The notes: generated by a model not told the origin, from the sequence alone. A stretch of DNA of 64,000 nucleotides from Caballeronia catudaia (GCF_001544755.2 NZ_FCOF02000007.1:124001-188000); one strand, 5' to 3'. Shown: positions 7,385-15,701, counted from the first letter of the stretch. Translations and numbers: made by a program.

Positions 7385-8287
7385 ATGTCACCGGAAACTG
7401 ACGTCATCGAAATCGAGCGCGACGGCGCCGCCCTTCTGCTCGCGCCGCGCGCGGGCGGACGGCTCATGACCTGGCGCGTCGGCGGCGAGTCTGTCATCCA
7501 TTGGCCCGACGCGCCCGACTGGTCGAATCCCGCGAAAATCCGCGGCGGCAATCCGCTACTGTTTCCGTTTCTCGGGCGGCATTTCGTCGACGGAGAAATC
7601 GGTAAATGGCGCGATCCCGAAGGCGTCGTGCATGCGCTGCCGACGCACGGCTTCGCGCGCAACCTGCCGTTCTCCAGCACGCGCGACGCCGACGGCCACG
7701 GCCTGCGCATGACGCTCGTCGACAGCGACGCCACCCGCGACGGCTATCCGTTCGCGTTCCGCTTCGAAGCGGCTTACCGCATCATCGACGGCAACACGCT
7801 CGAAGTCGAACTCACGACATCGAATCCCGGCGAGGTCGCGCTGCCCTACTACGCCGGGCATCATTTTTACTTTCATCTGCCGCACGCTCAACGCGGCGAG
7901 AGCAGCGTCGAATTGCCGCGCACCGAGCGGCGCCGGCAATTGCCGGACGGCTCGATCACCGAGGCGGAACCCGGCCAGCCGCGTTATTCGCTGACCGATC
8001 CGGGCATCGTCGATACCTTTCACTGCCTCACGCATCCGTCCGACGAGCCGATGCGGCTCAAGATGCCGGGTCTGAAGCGCACGGTCAGCTTCGAGCTGCA
8101 TCAGCCGGATTCGGTGCCGTGGTACGCCGTCACGACCTGGACCGAATCGGACACGTCGGACTTCTATTGCGTCGAGCCGTGGATCGGCCTGCCGGACGCC
8201 ATCCACAACGGCCGCGGGCTGCGCTGGCTCGCGCCGGGCAGGACCGAGACGGCGTCGCTCAGGCTCGTCGTCACCACCGACGCATAA
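7385..8287 (+). CDS. aldose 1-epimerase family protein
   Basis: A 300-residue galactose-mutarotase-fold protein, expected to act in the cytosol on the anomeric carbon of a free or phosphorylated hexose. The catalytic pair is suggested by the His in YYAGHHFYFHLP (about residue 160) and the Glu in YCVEPWIG (about residue 263). The LFPFLGRH and THGFARNLPF segments are typical of the branch close to YeaD-like hexose-phosphate mutarotases, which bind phosphate through arginines. No signal peptide. It is not linked to a sugar operon here, so substrate is open. The gene downstream, on the same strand, starts 137 bp later. Confidence 0.8.
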   Translation: MSPETDVIEIERDGAALLLAPRAGGRLMTWRVGGESVIHWPDAPDWSNPAKIRGGNPLLFPFLGRHFVDGEIGKWRDPEGVVHALPTHGFARNLPFSSTRDADGHGLRMTLVDSDATRDGYPFAFRFEAAYRIIDGNTLEVELTTSNPGEVALPYYAGHHFYFHLPHAQRGESSVELPRTERRRQLPDGSITEAEPGQPRYSLTDPGIVDTFHCLTHPSDEPMRLKMPGLKRTVSFELHQPDSVPWYAVTTWTESDTSDFYCVEPWIGLPDAIHNGRGLRWLAPGRTETASLRLVVTTDA

Positions 8288-8424
8288 GGCGCGCGGCGCC
8301 CGCGCACGGCGCCATTCTGTCCGGGGAAACCCGAGACGGTAAAATCCTGCCTTTCGATTCGCCGCGCGGCCGTTATGCACACGGCTCGCGGCGTTGCTTT
8401 GCGAGGTCAGGTTTGCAAAAACGA

Positions 8425-9102
8425 ATGAGACGGCTCGTCTGCGCATCGCTCATCGCAGTGTTGGCCGCTTGCGGAACGGGGCCGGTCGCGCCGGGGTTTT
8501 ATCGCGTGGAGCGCGGCGATACGGTGTCGAAGATCGCGCGTGAGAACCGCACGACGGTGGCCAACCTCAAACGCTGGAACGGGCTCACGAATCCCGATGC
8601 CATCGAGGTCGGCCAGGTGCTGCGCATCGCGCCGCCGGCGGGCAGCGCGACCGCGGCCGATTCATCGGCTTCGGGCGCCGCGAGCGCGAAGAGCGATTCC
8701 AGCGCGCAGGCGCTGTCGCAGAACAAGGCCGGACCGGGCGTCACGCTCGTGTGGCCGGCGCAGGGCAGCGTCATTCGCGCCTTCGACGGCAAGAACTCGA
8801 AGGGCATCGATATCGCCAACGCGGCGGGCACGCCCGTCGTCGCCGCGGCGACCGGCAATGTCGTCTACGCGGGCAATGGCTTGCGCGGCTACGGCAATAT
8901 GCTGATCGTCAAGCACGACGACGACTATCTGACCGCCTACGCCCACAATCGCGCGCTCCTGGTGAAGGAAGGCCAGACCGTGCAGCAAGGACAGCAAATC
9001 GCCGAAATGGGCGATACCGACAGCAATCGCACGATGCTGCATTTCGAGGTGCGCTACATGGGCCGCTCGACGGACCCGGCGCGCTACCTGCCGCCCCGCT
9101 AA
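8425..9102 (+). CDS. NlpD-like lipoprotein with LysM and degenerate LytM (M23) domain
   Basis: A 225-residue envelope lipoprotein. Signal peptide ends at the lipobox LAAC (Cys16); a LysM peptidoglycan-binding domain spans about 22-68; a Ser/Ala-rich linker follows; the C-terminal LytM/M23 domain runs from about 100. The zinc-binding His of active M23 enzymes is replaced (SKGIDIAN in place of an HxGxD motif) and the HxH pair is reduced to MLHFEV, while AYAHN is kept. This matches NlpD/EnvC-type proteins, which do not cut peptidoglycan but activate AmiC-type amidases during septum splitting. It is not next to rpoS, the usual nlpD position, so it may be a paralogue. A TTG four codons upstream is a possible alternative start. 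Confidence 0.87.
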   Translation: MRRLVCASLIAVLAACGTGPVAPGFYRVERGDTVSKIARENRTTVANLKRWNGLTNPDAIEVGQVLRIAPPAGSATAADSSASGAASAKSDSSAQALSQNKAGPGVTLVWPAQGSVIRAFDGKNSKGIDIANAAGTPVVAAATGNVVYAGNGLRGYGNMLIVKHDDDYLTAYAHNRALLVKEGQTVQQGQQIAEMGDTDSNRTMLHFEVRYMGRSTDPARYLPPR

Positions 9103-9131
9103 GCAGCGGGCGGACGTTACGAGGAAGATCG

Positions 9132-9452
9132 ATGAGATTGACGAAGAGGATGAACACCGCCGCGCTCGGCGCGACTCTGGCGCTGACCGGCGCGCTCGCC
9201 GGTTGCGCGAGCGGCCCGACGATGACCTATCTGCCTTCGGGCGAGACGGGCTTTGCGATCAACTGCAGCGGCGCGGATGCAAGCACCAGTTGGGCCGCCT
9301 GCTACAAGCAGGCAGGCGAAACGTGCGGCGCGTATGGCTATGACGTGGTTTCGAAAGATGCCGACAACGGCGCGACGGCGGGCGGCTCCGTCGGCGGAAT
9401 TTTCGGGGCGAACATCAAGACTCGTTCGATGGTGATCCGCTGCAAGCAGTGA
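9132..9452 (+). CDS. small cysteine-rich lipoprotein, unknown function
   Basis: A 106-residue protein with a lipoprotein signal ending in LAGC and a mature part of about 80 residues holding four further cysteines in a pattern (FAINCSG, SWAACYKQA, ETCGAYGY, VIRCKQ) likely to form two disulfides in the periplasm. A GAGGAAG site sits five bases before the ATG. It follows the NlpD-like gene by 29 bp and is probably co-transcribed. I recognise the overall pattern as a widespread uncharacterised proteobacterial lipoprotein type but cannot name a function. Confidence 0.8.
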   Translation: MRLTKRMNTAALGATLALTGALAGCASGPTMTYLPSGETGFAINCSGADASTSWAACYKQAGETCGAYGYDVVSKDADNGATAGGSVGGIFGANIKTRSMVIRCKQ

Positions 9453-9481
9453 CGCCTGCCGGACCCATTCGATGAGCGCCG

Positions 9482-9625
9482 TCAGGCGTCGGCGGTTTCG
9501 TCCTTGCGGTCTTTCGGGCGCGGCGTGCGCCAGTGTCCCGACAGCGGATCGATATGTGCGGCGAACGCAACGAGCGATGCCAAGGCGAGCGGCGCGAAGG
9601 CGGCAAATACCCAGAGCAGGTTCAT
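9482..9625 (-). CDS. 47-residue small membrane or secreted protein
   Basis: A short frame begins MNLLWVFAAFAPLALASLVA, a hydrophobic segment that could be a membrane anchor or uncleaved signal, and continues with a polar tail rich in Arg, Lys and Asp (WRTPRPKDRKDE). No convincing ribosome site is visible, which lowers confidence, but the amphipathic split and third-position GC bias look like coding. It is convergent with the preceding lipoprotein gene. Function unknown. Confidence 0.45.
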   Translation of the reverse strand: MNLLWVFAAFAPLALASLVAFAAHIDPLSGHWRTPRPKDRKDETADA

Positions 9626-9825
9626 GGCAGACACAAATTGAAACAAGTCCGCCTGATAATACCTGCCCTGACAATGTTCCGCCCAAACGAACTCTTCGGA
9701 AACGTGCGGCGGGTCGCGCTTTGCGCGTTACGCCTCGAAACAACCGCATACAACCACACGCGGCGGATTCCCTCAGACTGGCATCAGCCCGTGCCTGATC
9801 TCCGCGCGAACGGTGGTGCGGGTCA

Positions 9826-9862
9826 GAAGCCCCGATGTGCCCGCATCGGGGCTTCGCTTTTC
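9826..9862. terminator. strong stem-loop, likely terminator
   Basis: A 12-bp perfect stem GAAGCCCCGATG/CATCGGGGCTTC with a 6-nt loop is followed by GCTTTTCC on the plus strand. It lies just past the 3' end of the small lipoprotein gene on the minus strand and could act in both directions. Confidence 0.6.
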
Positions 9863-9870
9863 CTGGAAGG

Positions 9871-10044
9871 CTATTGCGGCTTGGCAGATGGCGCGAGCAT
9901 CGAGGGCGGCGTCATGTCAGTCGGCACGCCTTTGTAGTCCGGCGGATCTTGCGGTGCATGCTTTGGATGAGCAGGCTCGGCGCAGGCCGTCACGCCGAGC
10001 GCGATGAATACGGTGCAGAGGAAGGCGGAAACGATACGCGGCAT
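9871..10044 (-). CDS. 57-residue small lipoprotein
   Basis: Begins MPRIVSAFLCTVFIALGVTAC with a lipobox ending at Cys21, followed by a short proline-rich mature part (about 37 residues). The ATG is preceded by GGGAG at good spacing. The longer open frame upstream only reads across the tRNA-Pro gene and is not coding. It probably encodes a small envelope lipoprotein of the kind common in Burkholderiaceae; no function can be assigned. Confidence 0.7.
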   Translation of the reverse strand: MPRIVSAFLCTVFIALGVTACAEPAHPKHAPQDPPDYKGVPTDMTPPSMLAPSAKPQ

Positions 10045-10070
10045 GAAACTCCCGGACGGGCGTCGAAAAG

Positions 10071-10105
10071 ACAAAGGGGTTACAAGCCGTAACTTGTAAC
10101 CCCTT
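10071..10105 (-). terminator. tRNA-Pro intrinsic terminator
   Basis: On the minus strand AAGGGGTTACAAG and CTTGTAACCCCTT form a 13-bp stem with a 6-nt loop followed by TGTCTTTT, ten bases after the tRNA. Confidence 0.8.
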
Positions 10106-10114
10106 CGTGTATCG

Positions 10115-10191
10115 TGGTCGGAGCGAAAGGATTCGAACCTTCGACCCTCTGATCCCAAATCAGATGCGCTACCAGGCTGCGCTACGCTCCG
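10115..10191 (-). tRNA. tRNA-Pro (anticodon TGG)
   Basis: Acceptor CGGAGCG/CGCTCCG, D arm GCGCAGCCTGGTAGCGC, anticodon loop ATTTGGGAT with TGG, T arm with GGTTCGAATCC, discriminator A and encoded CCA give a complete 77-nt cloverleaf. Confidence 0.97.
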
Positions 10192-10298
10192 TCGAGCCAC
10201 GGATTGTAACGTGCCTGCTGCGCGTCCGCAATGCCGGCCTCAGGCATATATCTTTCTGCGTGAAGCCAAGTGAACCTCATCACCAGGAGACGACCTCG

Positions 10299-10757
10299 AT
10301 GAACCTCATTCTGTGGCGCCACGCCGAAGCCGAAGACCAGGCGTCGAGCGATCTCGCGCGGCAGCTCACGCCGCGTGGCCGCAAGCAGGCCCAAGGCATC
10401 GCCAAATGGCTGAAAGCGCGCATCGGCGACGACGCCGTGTTGCTCGCCAGCCCCGCGACGCGCACGATCCAGACCGCCGAGGCCTTCGGTGACCGCTATC
10501 GCGTCGCCGACGAGCTCGCGCCGGGCAACGGTGCCCAGTCCGTGCTCGAGGCGGCGGGCTGGCCCGATGGCATCGCGGAAACGGTCGTCGTGATCGGGCA
10601 TCAGCCGACGCTCGGCCACGTCGCCGCGCTGCTGATGACCGGCCACGAAGCGGAATGGCCGATCAAAAAATCGGGCATCTGGTGGTTTCAGGGGCGCACG
10701 CGCGGCGGCGACGGCCAGGTCGTGCTGCGCGCCGTGGTCAATCCGGACCTGCTCTAG
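10299..10757 (+). CDS. sixA: phosphohistidine phosphatase SixA
   Basis: A 152-residue histidine-phosphatase-superfamily protein. SixA removes phosphate from phosphohistidine on HPt domains and phosphotransferase proteins, damping phosphorelays in the cytosol. The catalytic RHAEAE motif is at residues 7-12 (LILWRHAEAE), with the conserved second Arg in SPATRTIQTA and the second His in VVVIGHQPTLG. Length is normal for SixA. The ATG has AGGAGA eight bases upstream. It stands between tRNA-Pro and olsB and shares the strand with olsB, but a Pho-box array in between suggests olsB has its own promoter. Confidence 0.9.
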   Translation: MNLILWRHAEAEDQASSDLARQLTPRGRKQAQGIAKWLKARIGDDAVLLASPATRTIQTAEAFGDRYRVADELAPGNGAQSVLEAAGWPDGIAETVVVIGHQPTLGHVAALLMTGHEAEWPIKKSGIWWFQGRTRGGDGQVVLRAVVNPDLL

Positions 10758-10798
10758 CGCCGGCCGGGTGTCGCAAGCTCGCCGTCAGGCGCGTGTCG

Positions 10799-10853
10799 TT
10801 TCATCGAAACGTCATTGCGATGCCATGCGAGCGTCATCGCGCATTACTACATT
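10799..10853 (+). promoter_or_regulatory. tandem Pho-box array and -10 of olsB
   Basis: Four 11-bp units follow each other without gaps: TTTCATCGAAA, CGTCATTGCGA, TGCCATGCGAG and CGTCATCGCGC, each with CAT at the same phase. This is the PhoB pattern (CTGTCATAAAT repeated every 11 bp). Five bases after the last unit is TACATT, a -10-like hexamer (4 of 6), at the place a Pho-box promoter should have it. OlsB is 45 bp downstream. Confidence 0.65.
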
Positions 10854-10897
10854 GGCGAGGACTTGAAGCCACAGACTTGTCCTGTCGAGGAACGCCA

Positions 10898-11722
10898 ATG
10901 CAAGATTTGCCGACGCCTTTCCTGCAACCCGGAGCGTCATCGCTCTCGCTCGATTCGCGCCGCCACCTTCCGCGCACGTCCGAAACGCATACGGGCCGCG
11001 AGCGCCTGCAAGTCGCGTGGGCTCGCGACGACGACGCCCTGCGCGACGCCCAGCGCCTGCGCTTTCGCGTTTTCTCCGAAGAAATGGGCGCGCGCCTTTC
11101 CGGTCCCGCCGGCCTCGATGTCGATGCCTTCGACGCCTACTGCGATCACCTGCTCGTGCGCGATCTCGATACGCTGCAGGTGGTCGGCACGTATCGCGTG
11201 CTGCCGCCGCATCAGGCCGCGCGCATCGGCCGCCTCTACGCGGAGAGCGAGTTCGACGTGTCGCGCCTCACGCATCTGCGGCCAAAGCTCGTCGAAGTGG
11301 GCCGTTCGTGCGTGCATCCGGACTATCGCAACGGCGCAGTGATCATGTCGCTGTGGGGCGGCCTCGCCGCGTACATGATGCAAAACGGCTACGAAACGAT
11401 GCTCGGCTGCGCAAGCGTCGGCATGATCGACGGCGGGCACTATGCCGCGAATCTCTACACGTCGCTTCCCGCCGATGCGCTGACGGCGCCCGAATACCGC
11501 GCCTTTGCGCACACGCCGCTGCCGGTCGAGGAACTGGGCACCGGCGCGAACGTGAGCCCGCCGCCGCTCGTGAAGGGCTATCTGCGCCTGGGTGCGAAGA
11601 TTTGCGGCGCGCCCGCGTGGGACCCGGACTTCAACACCGCCGACTTCCTCACGCTCTTCCGTCTCTCGGAGATCAACGCGCGCTACGCGCGTCACTTCAT
11701 CGGCGATATGCAGGGCCGATGA
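10898..11722 (+). CDS. olsB: L-ornithine N(alpha)-acyltransferase (ornithine lipid synthesis)
   Basis: A 274-residue GNAT-fold acyl-ACP-dependent acyltransferase, often annotated as hemolysin-like. OlsB transfers a 3-hydroxyacyl chain to the alpha-amino group of ornithine, giving lyso-ornithine lipid; OlsA completes the phosphorus-free membrane lipid. Visible family features are the FRVFSEEMGARL segment near residue 60 and VGRSCVHPDYRNG around residue 133, which forms the acyl-donor site. A GAGGAA site precedes the ATG. OlsA is not in the window. Because ornithine lipids replace phospholipids under phosphate limitation in several bacteria, the Pho-box array upstream and the Pho gene block downstream make PhoB control likely. 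Confidence 0.85.
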   Translation: MQDLPTPFLQPGASSLSLDSRRHLPRTSETHTGRERLQVAWARDDDALRDAQRLRFRVFSEEMGARLSGPAGLDVDAFDAYCDHLLVRDLDTLQVVGTYRVLPPHQAARIGRLYAESEFDVSRLTHLRPKLVEVGRSCVHPDYRNGAVIMSLWGGLAAYMMQNGYETMLGCASVGMIDGGHYAANLYTSLPADALTAPEYRAFAHTPLPVEELGTGANVSPPPLVKGYLRLGAKICGAPAWDPDFNTADFLTLFRLSEINARYARHFIGDMQGR

Positions 11723-11735
11723 TTCTCTCGGATGC

Positions 11736-11760
11736 GAAAAAGGCCCCAAGGGGCCTTTTC
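11736..11760. terminator. bidirectional terminator between olsB and ppx
   Basis: GAAAAAGGCCCC and GGGGCCTTTTC form a compact stem with A and T tracts on opposite sides, suited to end both convergent genes. Confidence 0.8.
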
Positions 11761-11770
11761 TCTTGCGGCG

Positions 11771-13282
11771 TCAATCGTCCGTATAAACCACGCGATACGG
11801 CCGCCCGATCTTCTCCCATTCCATCGCTTCCTGAACGAGGCTGTAATCGGTGAGCGGATTGTTCGTCACCCACTCGCTCGGCAGATGCACGTCGAAGCCG
11901 CTGCCCGCCCTTTTGACCTCGATGCCCGGCAGCCCGACATCCGTGCGCCGGCGCGACAGGAGCGCCGCGAGCCGCAGGCAAAAAAGCAGCGTCCAGTCGA
12001 TGTCGCGTGCCTGCGCGATCTTGCCGAGCTTGCCCGCGTGCCCGAGCACGAGCGCCGCGAGCCGTGCCTGATCGGTGCGCGAGAAGCCGGGCATGTCGGC
12101 GTTGCTCGCGATATATGCGGAGTGTTTGTGATAGGCGCTATGCGCGATCGACAAGCCGATCTCGTGCAATGACGCCGCCCAGGCGAGAAACATGCGGTTT
12201 TCTTCGCGCAGGTCTTCATCGGGCTCGCCGAGCTGATCGTAGAAGCTGATCGCCAGTTCGCCGATGCGCTCGGCTTGCGCGGAGTCCACGCCATAGCGGC
12301 GCTTGAAGCCTTCGACCGTCACCGTGCGCATGTCCTGATGCTGCGAGCGCCCGAGCAGGTCGTACAGCACGCCGAGACGCAAGGCGGCGTCGGTGGTATC
12401 GGCGTATTCGACGCCCAGTTCCTCGAACACGCCGAGCATGATCGACAAGCCGCCCGCGAGCACCGGCACGCGATCGGGCTTGAGCGCGACGAGCTTCAGG
12501 CGGTTCACGTTCTCGGCCTTGATGAGCGCGCGCTTGAGCCGCTCGAGACCGACGCGCGAAATGCCATGCGTGACATCGGGATCGTTGAAGCCGTTCGCCT
12601 CGATCAGTTCCGCGAGCGCGCGCGCCGTGCCCGATGAGCCGATCGCCTGATCCCAGCCCGTCTGCTTGTATTCGCGCGAGATGATCTGGATTTCACGCTT
12701 GGCGGCGAGCTCGGCCTGACGCATCGTGTATTCGTCGACATTGCCCGCCGGGAAAAACTGGAGGCTGTGGCTCACGCAGCCGATATAGAGGCTCTCCATG
12801 TGAATGGGCGTGTAATGGGAGCCGATGATGAACTCCGTCGAGCCGCCGCCGATATCCACGACGAGCCGCTTGCCCGCGCTCGCCGGCACCGAATGCGCGG
12901 CGCCCGCGTAGATGAGGCGCGCTTCCTCGCGCCCCGCGATGACTTCGATCGGAAAGCCGAGCGCGGCTTCCGCCTCGACGAGAAAGTCGTGCGCGTTCTT
13001 CGCGACCCGCAGCGTATTCGTGGCGACGGCGCGCACCTGATCGGGATGAAAATCGCGCAGACGTTCGCCGAAGCGCTTGAGCGCATCCCAGCCGCGCACC
13101 TGCGATGCGCGGTCGAGCATCTTGTCCTTCGACAGTCCGCCGCCGAGCCGCACGGGCTCGCGCAGCGCGTCGACCTGATAGATCTGGCTGCCGGCGGGCG
13201 TTTCCTCGACCCGGCCGACGATCAGTCGGAAGCTGTTCGATCCGAGGTCGACCGCGGCAAGAAGATGGGGATGTGTGACCAT
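11771..13282 (-). CDS. ppx: exopolyphosphatase
   Basis: A 503-residue Ppx/GppA phosphatase. It hydrolyses terminal phosphates of long polyphosphate chains (or pppGpp in GppA relatives). The N-terminal ASKHA domain shows the phosphate-binding AAVDLGSNSFRLIVG near residue 10 and RLVVDIGGGSTEFIIG near residue 135; the C-terminal half is the HD-like helical domain with SLHEIGLSIAHSAYHKHS. Start chosen at MVTHPHLLAAVDLGSN; upstream codons in frame are not protein-like. No strong ribosome site is visible. It is divergent from ppk across about 270 bp, so synthesis and breakdown of polyphosphate share one regulatory interval. Confidence 0.93.
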   Translation of the reverse strand: MVTHPHLLAAVDLGSNSFRLIVGRVEETPAGSQIYQVDALREPVRLGGGLSKDKMLDRASQVRGWDALKRFGERLRDFHPDQVRAVATNTLRVAKNAHDFLVEAEAALGFPIEVIAGREEARLIYAGAAHSVPASAGKRLVVDIGGGSTEFIIGSHYTPIHMESLYIGCVSHSLQFFPAGNVDEYTMRQAELAAKREIQIISREYKQTGWDQAIGSSGTARALAELIEANGFNDPDVTHGISRVGLERLKRALIKAENVNRLKLVALKPDRVPVLAGGLSIMLGVFEELGVEYADTTDAALRLGVLYDLLGRSQHQDMRTVTVEGFKRRYGVDSAQAERIGELAISFYDQLGEPDEDLREENRMFLAWAASLHEIGLSIAHSAYHKHSAYIASNADMPGFSRTDQARLAALVLGHAGKLGKIAQARDIDWTLLFCLRLAALLSRRRTDVGLPGIEVKRAGSGFDVHLPSEWVTNNPLTDYSLVQEAMEWEKIGRPYRVVYTDD

Positions 13283-13471
13283 CGGAGAGATCCGGAAATC
13301 GTGAAGTGGGAATGGCACTGTCACAGCGGCGCTGTTGCAGCGCACGAATTCTATTCTATGCCGATGCGGCGCGCGCCCGTTCGAACTCGTGAGCAGGCCG
13401 CTCACAGGAGGAATCGCGCGTTCGCGCTAGCGACGCTATCCTCATAGTGAGTAGAATTTGTGAAAATCGTT

Positions 13472-13495
13472 TTGTCATAAAAAGCACATCATACT
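13472..13495 (+). promoter_or_regulatory. possible Pho half-site and -10 upstream of ppk
   Basis: TTGTCATAAAA is a near-consensus PhoB repeat unit, but the neighbouring units in the 11-bp phase are poor. CATACT at 13490-13495, seven bases further, could be a -10. It lies in the ppx/ppk divergent interval, about 60 bp before the ppk start. A single unit is weak evidence. Confidence 0.3.
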
Positions 13496-13552
13496 GTGAG
13501 ATCATCCGAGAGTTTTCTTGCCCATCTGCTCGAGACGCCTTCCCGCCCGCCG

Positions 13553-15616
13553 ATGTCCATACGCTATCCGTTATTCAATCGCGAACTGGGCATACTGGGT
13601 TTCAACGAGCGCGTTCTCGCGCAAGCCGCCGATACGACGGTTCCTTTGTTGGAACGCCTGCGATTCATCTGCATCACGAGCAGCAACCTCGACGAATTCT
13701 TCGAAGTCCGTATGGCGGGTCTGCAGGAGCAGATGCGCGACAATCCCGGTTCGTTGTCGCCGGACGGCATGTCGCTGCAACACGTCTACGACCTCGTCTC
13801 CGAGCGGGCGCAGCGCCTCGTGCGCCAGCAATATTCGATGCTGCACGACATCGTGCTGCCCGCGCTCGAAATGGAAGGCATCTACTTTCACGGCGCGGAA
13901 GACTGGACCGGGCAGCAGACCGCGTGGGCGCGCGACTATTTCTATAACGAGCTTTTGCCGGTGCTCACGCCGATCGGGCTCGATCCCGCGCATCCCTTTC
14001 CGCGCGTGCTGAACAAGAGTCTGAACTTCGTCGTCGAGCTCGAAGGCACCGACGCCTTCGGCCGCCAGGCGATGATGGGCATCGTGCAGGCGCCGCGCGC
14101 GCTGCCGCGCCTTGTGCGCATGCCCGAAGCGCTGTCGGGTTATCCGCATGGCTTCGTGCTGCTGAGTTCCTTCATGCAGCACTTCGTGAACGAACTGTTC
14201 CCGAATCTCATCATGCGCAGTTGCAACCAGTTCCGCATCACACGCAACAGTGAGCTTTTCGTCGATGAAGACGAGATCACCAATCTGCGCGTCGCGCTGC
14301 AGGGCGAATTGCCTGCGCGTCATCTGGGCAATGCGGTGCGTCTCGAAGTGTCGGCGGAAACGCCGCCGCATCTCGTGCGCCGTCTCCTCGATGAGGGCCA
14401 GCTGAGCGAGCGCGATGTGTATCGCGTGGACGGGCCAGTGAATCTCGTGCGCCTGATGCAGTTGCCCGAGATGGTTGATCGGCCGGACCTCAAGTTCGTG
14501 CCACATATTCCGTCGGTGCCGAAGGCGATCGCGAATACGTCGAACCTTTTCGATGCGATCGATCAGGGCGATATCCTGTTGCATCATCCGTACGAGAGTT
14601 TTCAGCCGGTGCTGGAACTGCTGCTTCAGGCGGCAAAGGACCCGCAGGTCGTCGCGATCAAGCAGACGATCTATCGCACGGGCACCGATTCGCCGCTGAT
14701 GGACGCGCTCATGCAGGCCGCGCGCAACGGCAAGGAAGTGACGGTCGTGGTGGAGCTGCTCGCGCGCTTCGATGAGGAAACGAACATCAACTGGGCGTCG
14801 CAGCTAGAAGCGGTGGGCGCGCATGTGGTGTATGGCGTCGTCGGCCATAAGTGTCACGCGAAGATGATGCTGATCGTTCGGCGCGTATCGCAGGGCGGCA
14901 AGCTCGTGCTGAAGCGTTATGCGCATCTGGGCACGGGCAACTATCATCCACGTACGGCGCGCCTTTATACCGACTTCGGCTTGCTGACCGCGGATCAGGA
15001 AATGTGCGAGGACGTGCATCACGTCTTTCAGCAGCTCACTGGAATCGGGGGCGAGATTCCTTTGAATCAGCTATGGCAATCGCCGTTCACGCTGCACGCG
15101 AAGCTGATCGATGCCATACGTGCCGAAGCCGAGCATGCACGTGCGGGACGGCGGGCGCGGATCGTCGCGAAGATGAATGCCTTGCTGGAGCCTACTGTCA
15201 TCGCGGCGCTTTATGAGGCTTCGCATGCGGGCGTGAAGATCGATTTGATCGTGCGGGGGGTGTGCTCGCTGAAGCCTGGTGTCGAAGATCTTTCGGAGAA
15301 CATCACAGTTCGGTCGATCGTCGGGCGGTTCCTCGAGCATCATCGGATTTTCTATTTCTATGCGAATGGCAAGGAGGATGTGTTTCTTTCTAGCGCCGAC
15401 TGGATGGATCGGAACTTCTTCCGCCGTGTGGAGGTGGCGTTTCCGATTCGCGATCGGCGCTTAAAGCGGCGCGTTATTGCCGAAGGGTTGTCGGTTTGTC
15501 TTGGGGATAATCAGTCGGCCTGGGTCATGCAGAGCGATGGGCATTATCGGAAGCGGCGGCCGGGGAAGGCTATTCGCAATGCGCAGTTGGGGTTGTTGGC
15601 GAAGTTTTGTTCTTGA
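13553..15616 (+). CDS. ppk1: polyphosphate kinase 1
   Basis: A 687-residue cytosolic enzyme that reversibly polymerises the gamma-phosphate of ATP into polyphosphate. It opens with the family signature SIRYPLFNRELGILGFNERV and carries the autophosphorylated-His motif YAHLGTGNYHPRTARLYTD in the C-terminal half, with the second phospholipase-D-like block near VFLSSADWMDRNFFRRVE. Length is standard for betaproteobacterial Ppk1. An in-frame GTG 19 codons upstream was not used because homologues start at MSIRYP. The last 400 bp use noticeably less GC-rich codons than the rest. Divergent from ppx and followed convergently by phoR. Confidence 0.95.
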   Translation: MSIRYPLFNRELGILGFNERVLAQAADTTVPLLERLRFICITSSNLDEFFEVRMAGLQEQMRDNPGSLSPDGMSLQHVYDLVSERAQRLVRQQYSMLHDIVLPALEMEGIYFHGAEDWTGQQTAWARDYFYNELLPVLTPIGLDPAHPFPRVLNKSLNFVVELEGTDAFGRQAMMGIVQAPRALPRLVRMPEALSGYPHGFVLLSSFMQHFVNELFPNLIMRSCNQFRITRNSELFVDEDEITNLRVALQGELPARHLGNAVRLEVSAETPPHLVRRLLDEGQLSERDVYRVDGPVNLVRLMQLPEMVDRPDLKFVPHIPSVPKAIANTSNLFDAIDQGDILLHHPYESFQPVLELLLQAAKDPQVVAIKQTIYRTGTDSPLMDALMQAARNGKEVTVVVELLARFDEETNINWASQLEAVGAHVVYGVVGHKCHAKMMLIVRRVSQGGKLVLKRYAHLGTGNYHPRTARLYTDFGLLTADQEMCEDVHHVFQQLTGIGGEIPLNQLWQSPFTLHAKLIDAIRAEAEHARAGRRARIVAKMNALLEPTVIAALYEASHAGVKIDLIVRGVCSLKPGVEDLSENITVRSIVGRFLEHHRIFYFYANGKEDVFLSSADWMDRNFFRRVEVAFPIRDRRLKRRVIAEGLSVCLGDNQSAWVMQSDGHYRKRRPGKAIRNAQLGLLAKFCS

Positions 15617-15701
15617 TTTTTTTCTCTAGCTGAGCTTTTGTTTTTTCTTTCGTTGGGATCAACCGAAACCGAAAGCGAAAGAACAAAAAGCAAAAACCGA
15701 T

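Noticed and set aside
9871-10200. 109-codon version of the small lipoprotein
   Set aside because: Its first half reads through the tRNA-Pro gene on the same strand; the ATG at 10044 gives a proper lipoprotein signal.
15640-15690. Terminator between ppk and phoR
   Set aside because: CTTTCG/CGAAAG arms with A/T tracts are present but the stem is short and the loop long, so a real terminator could not be supported.
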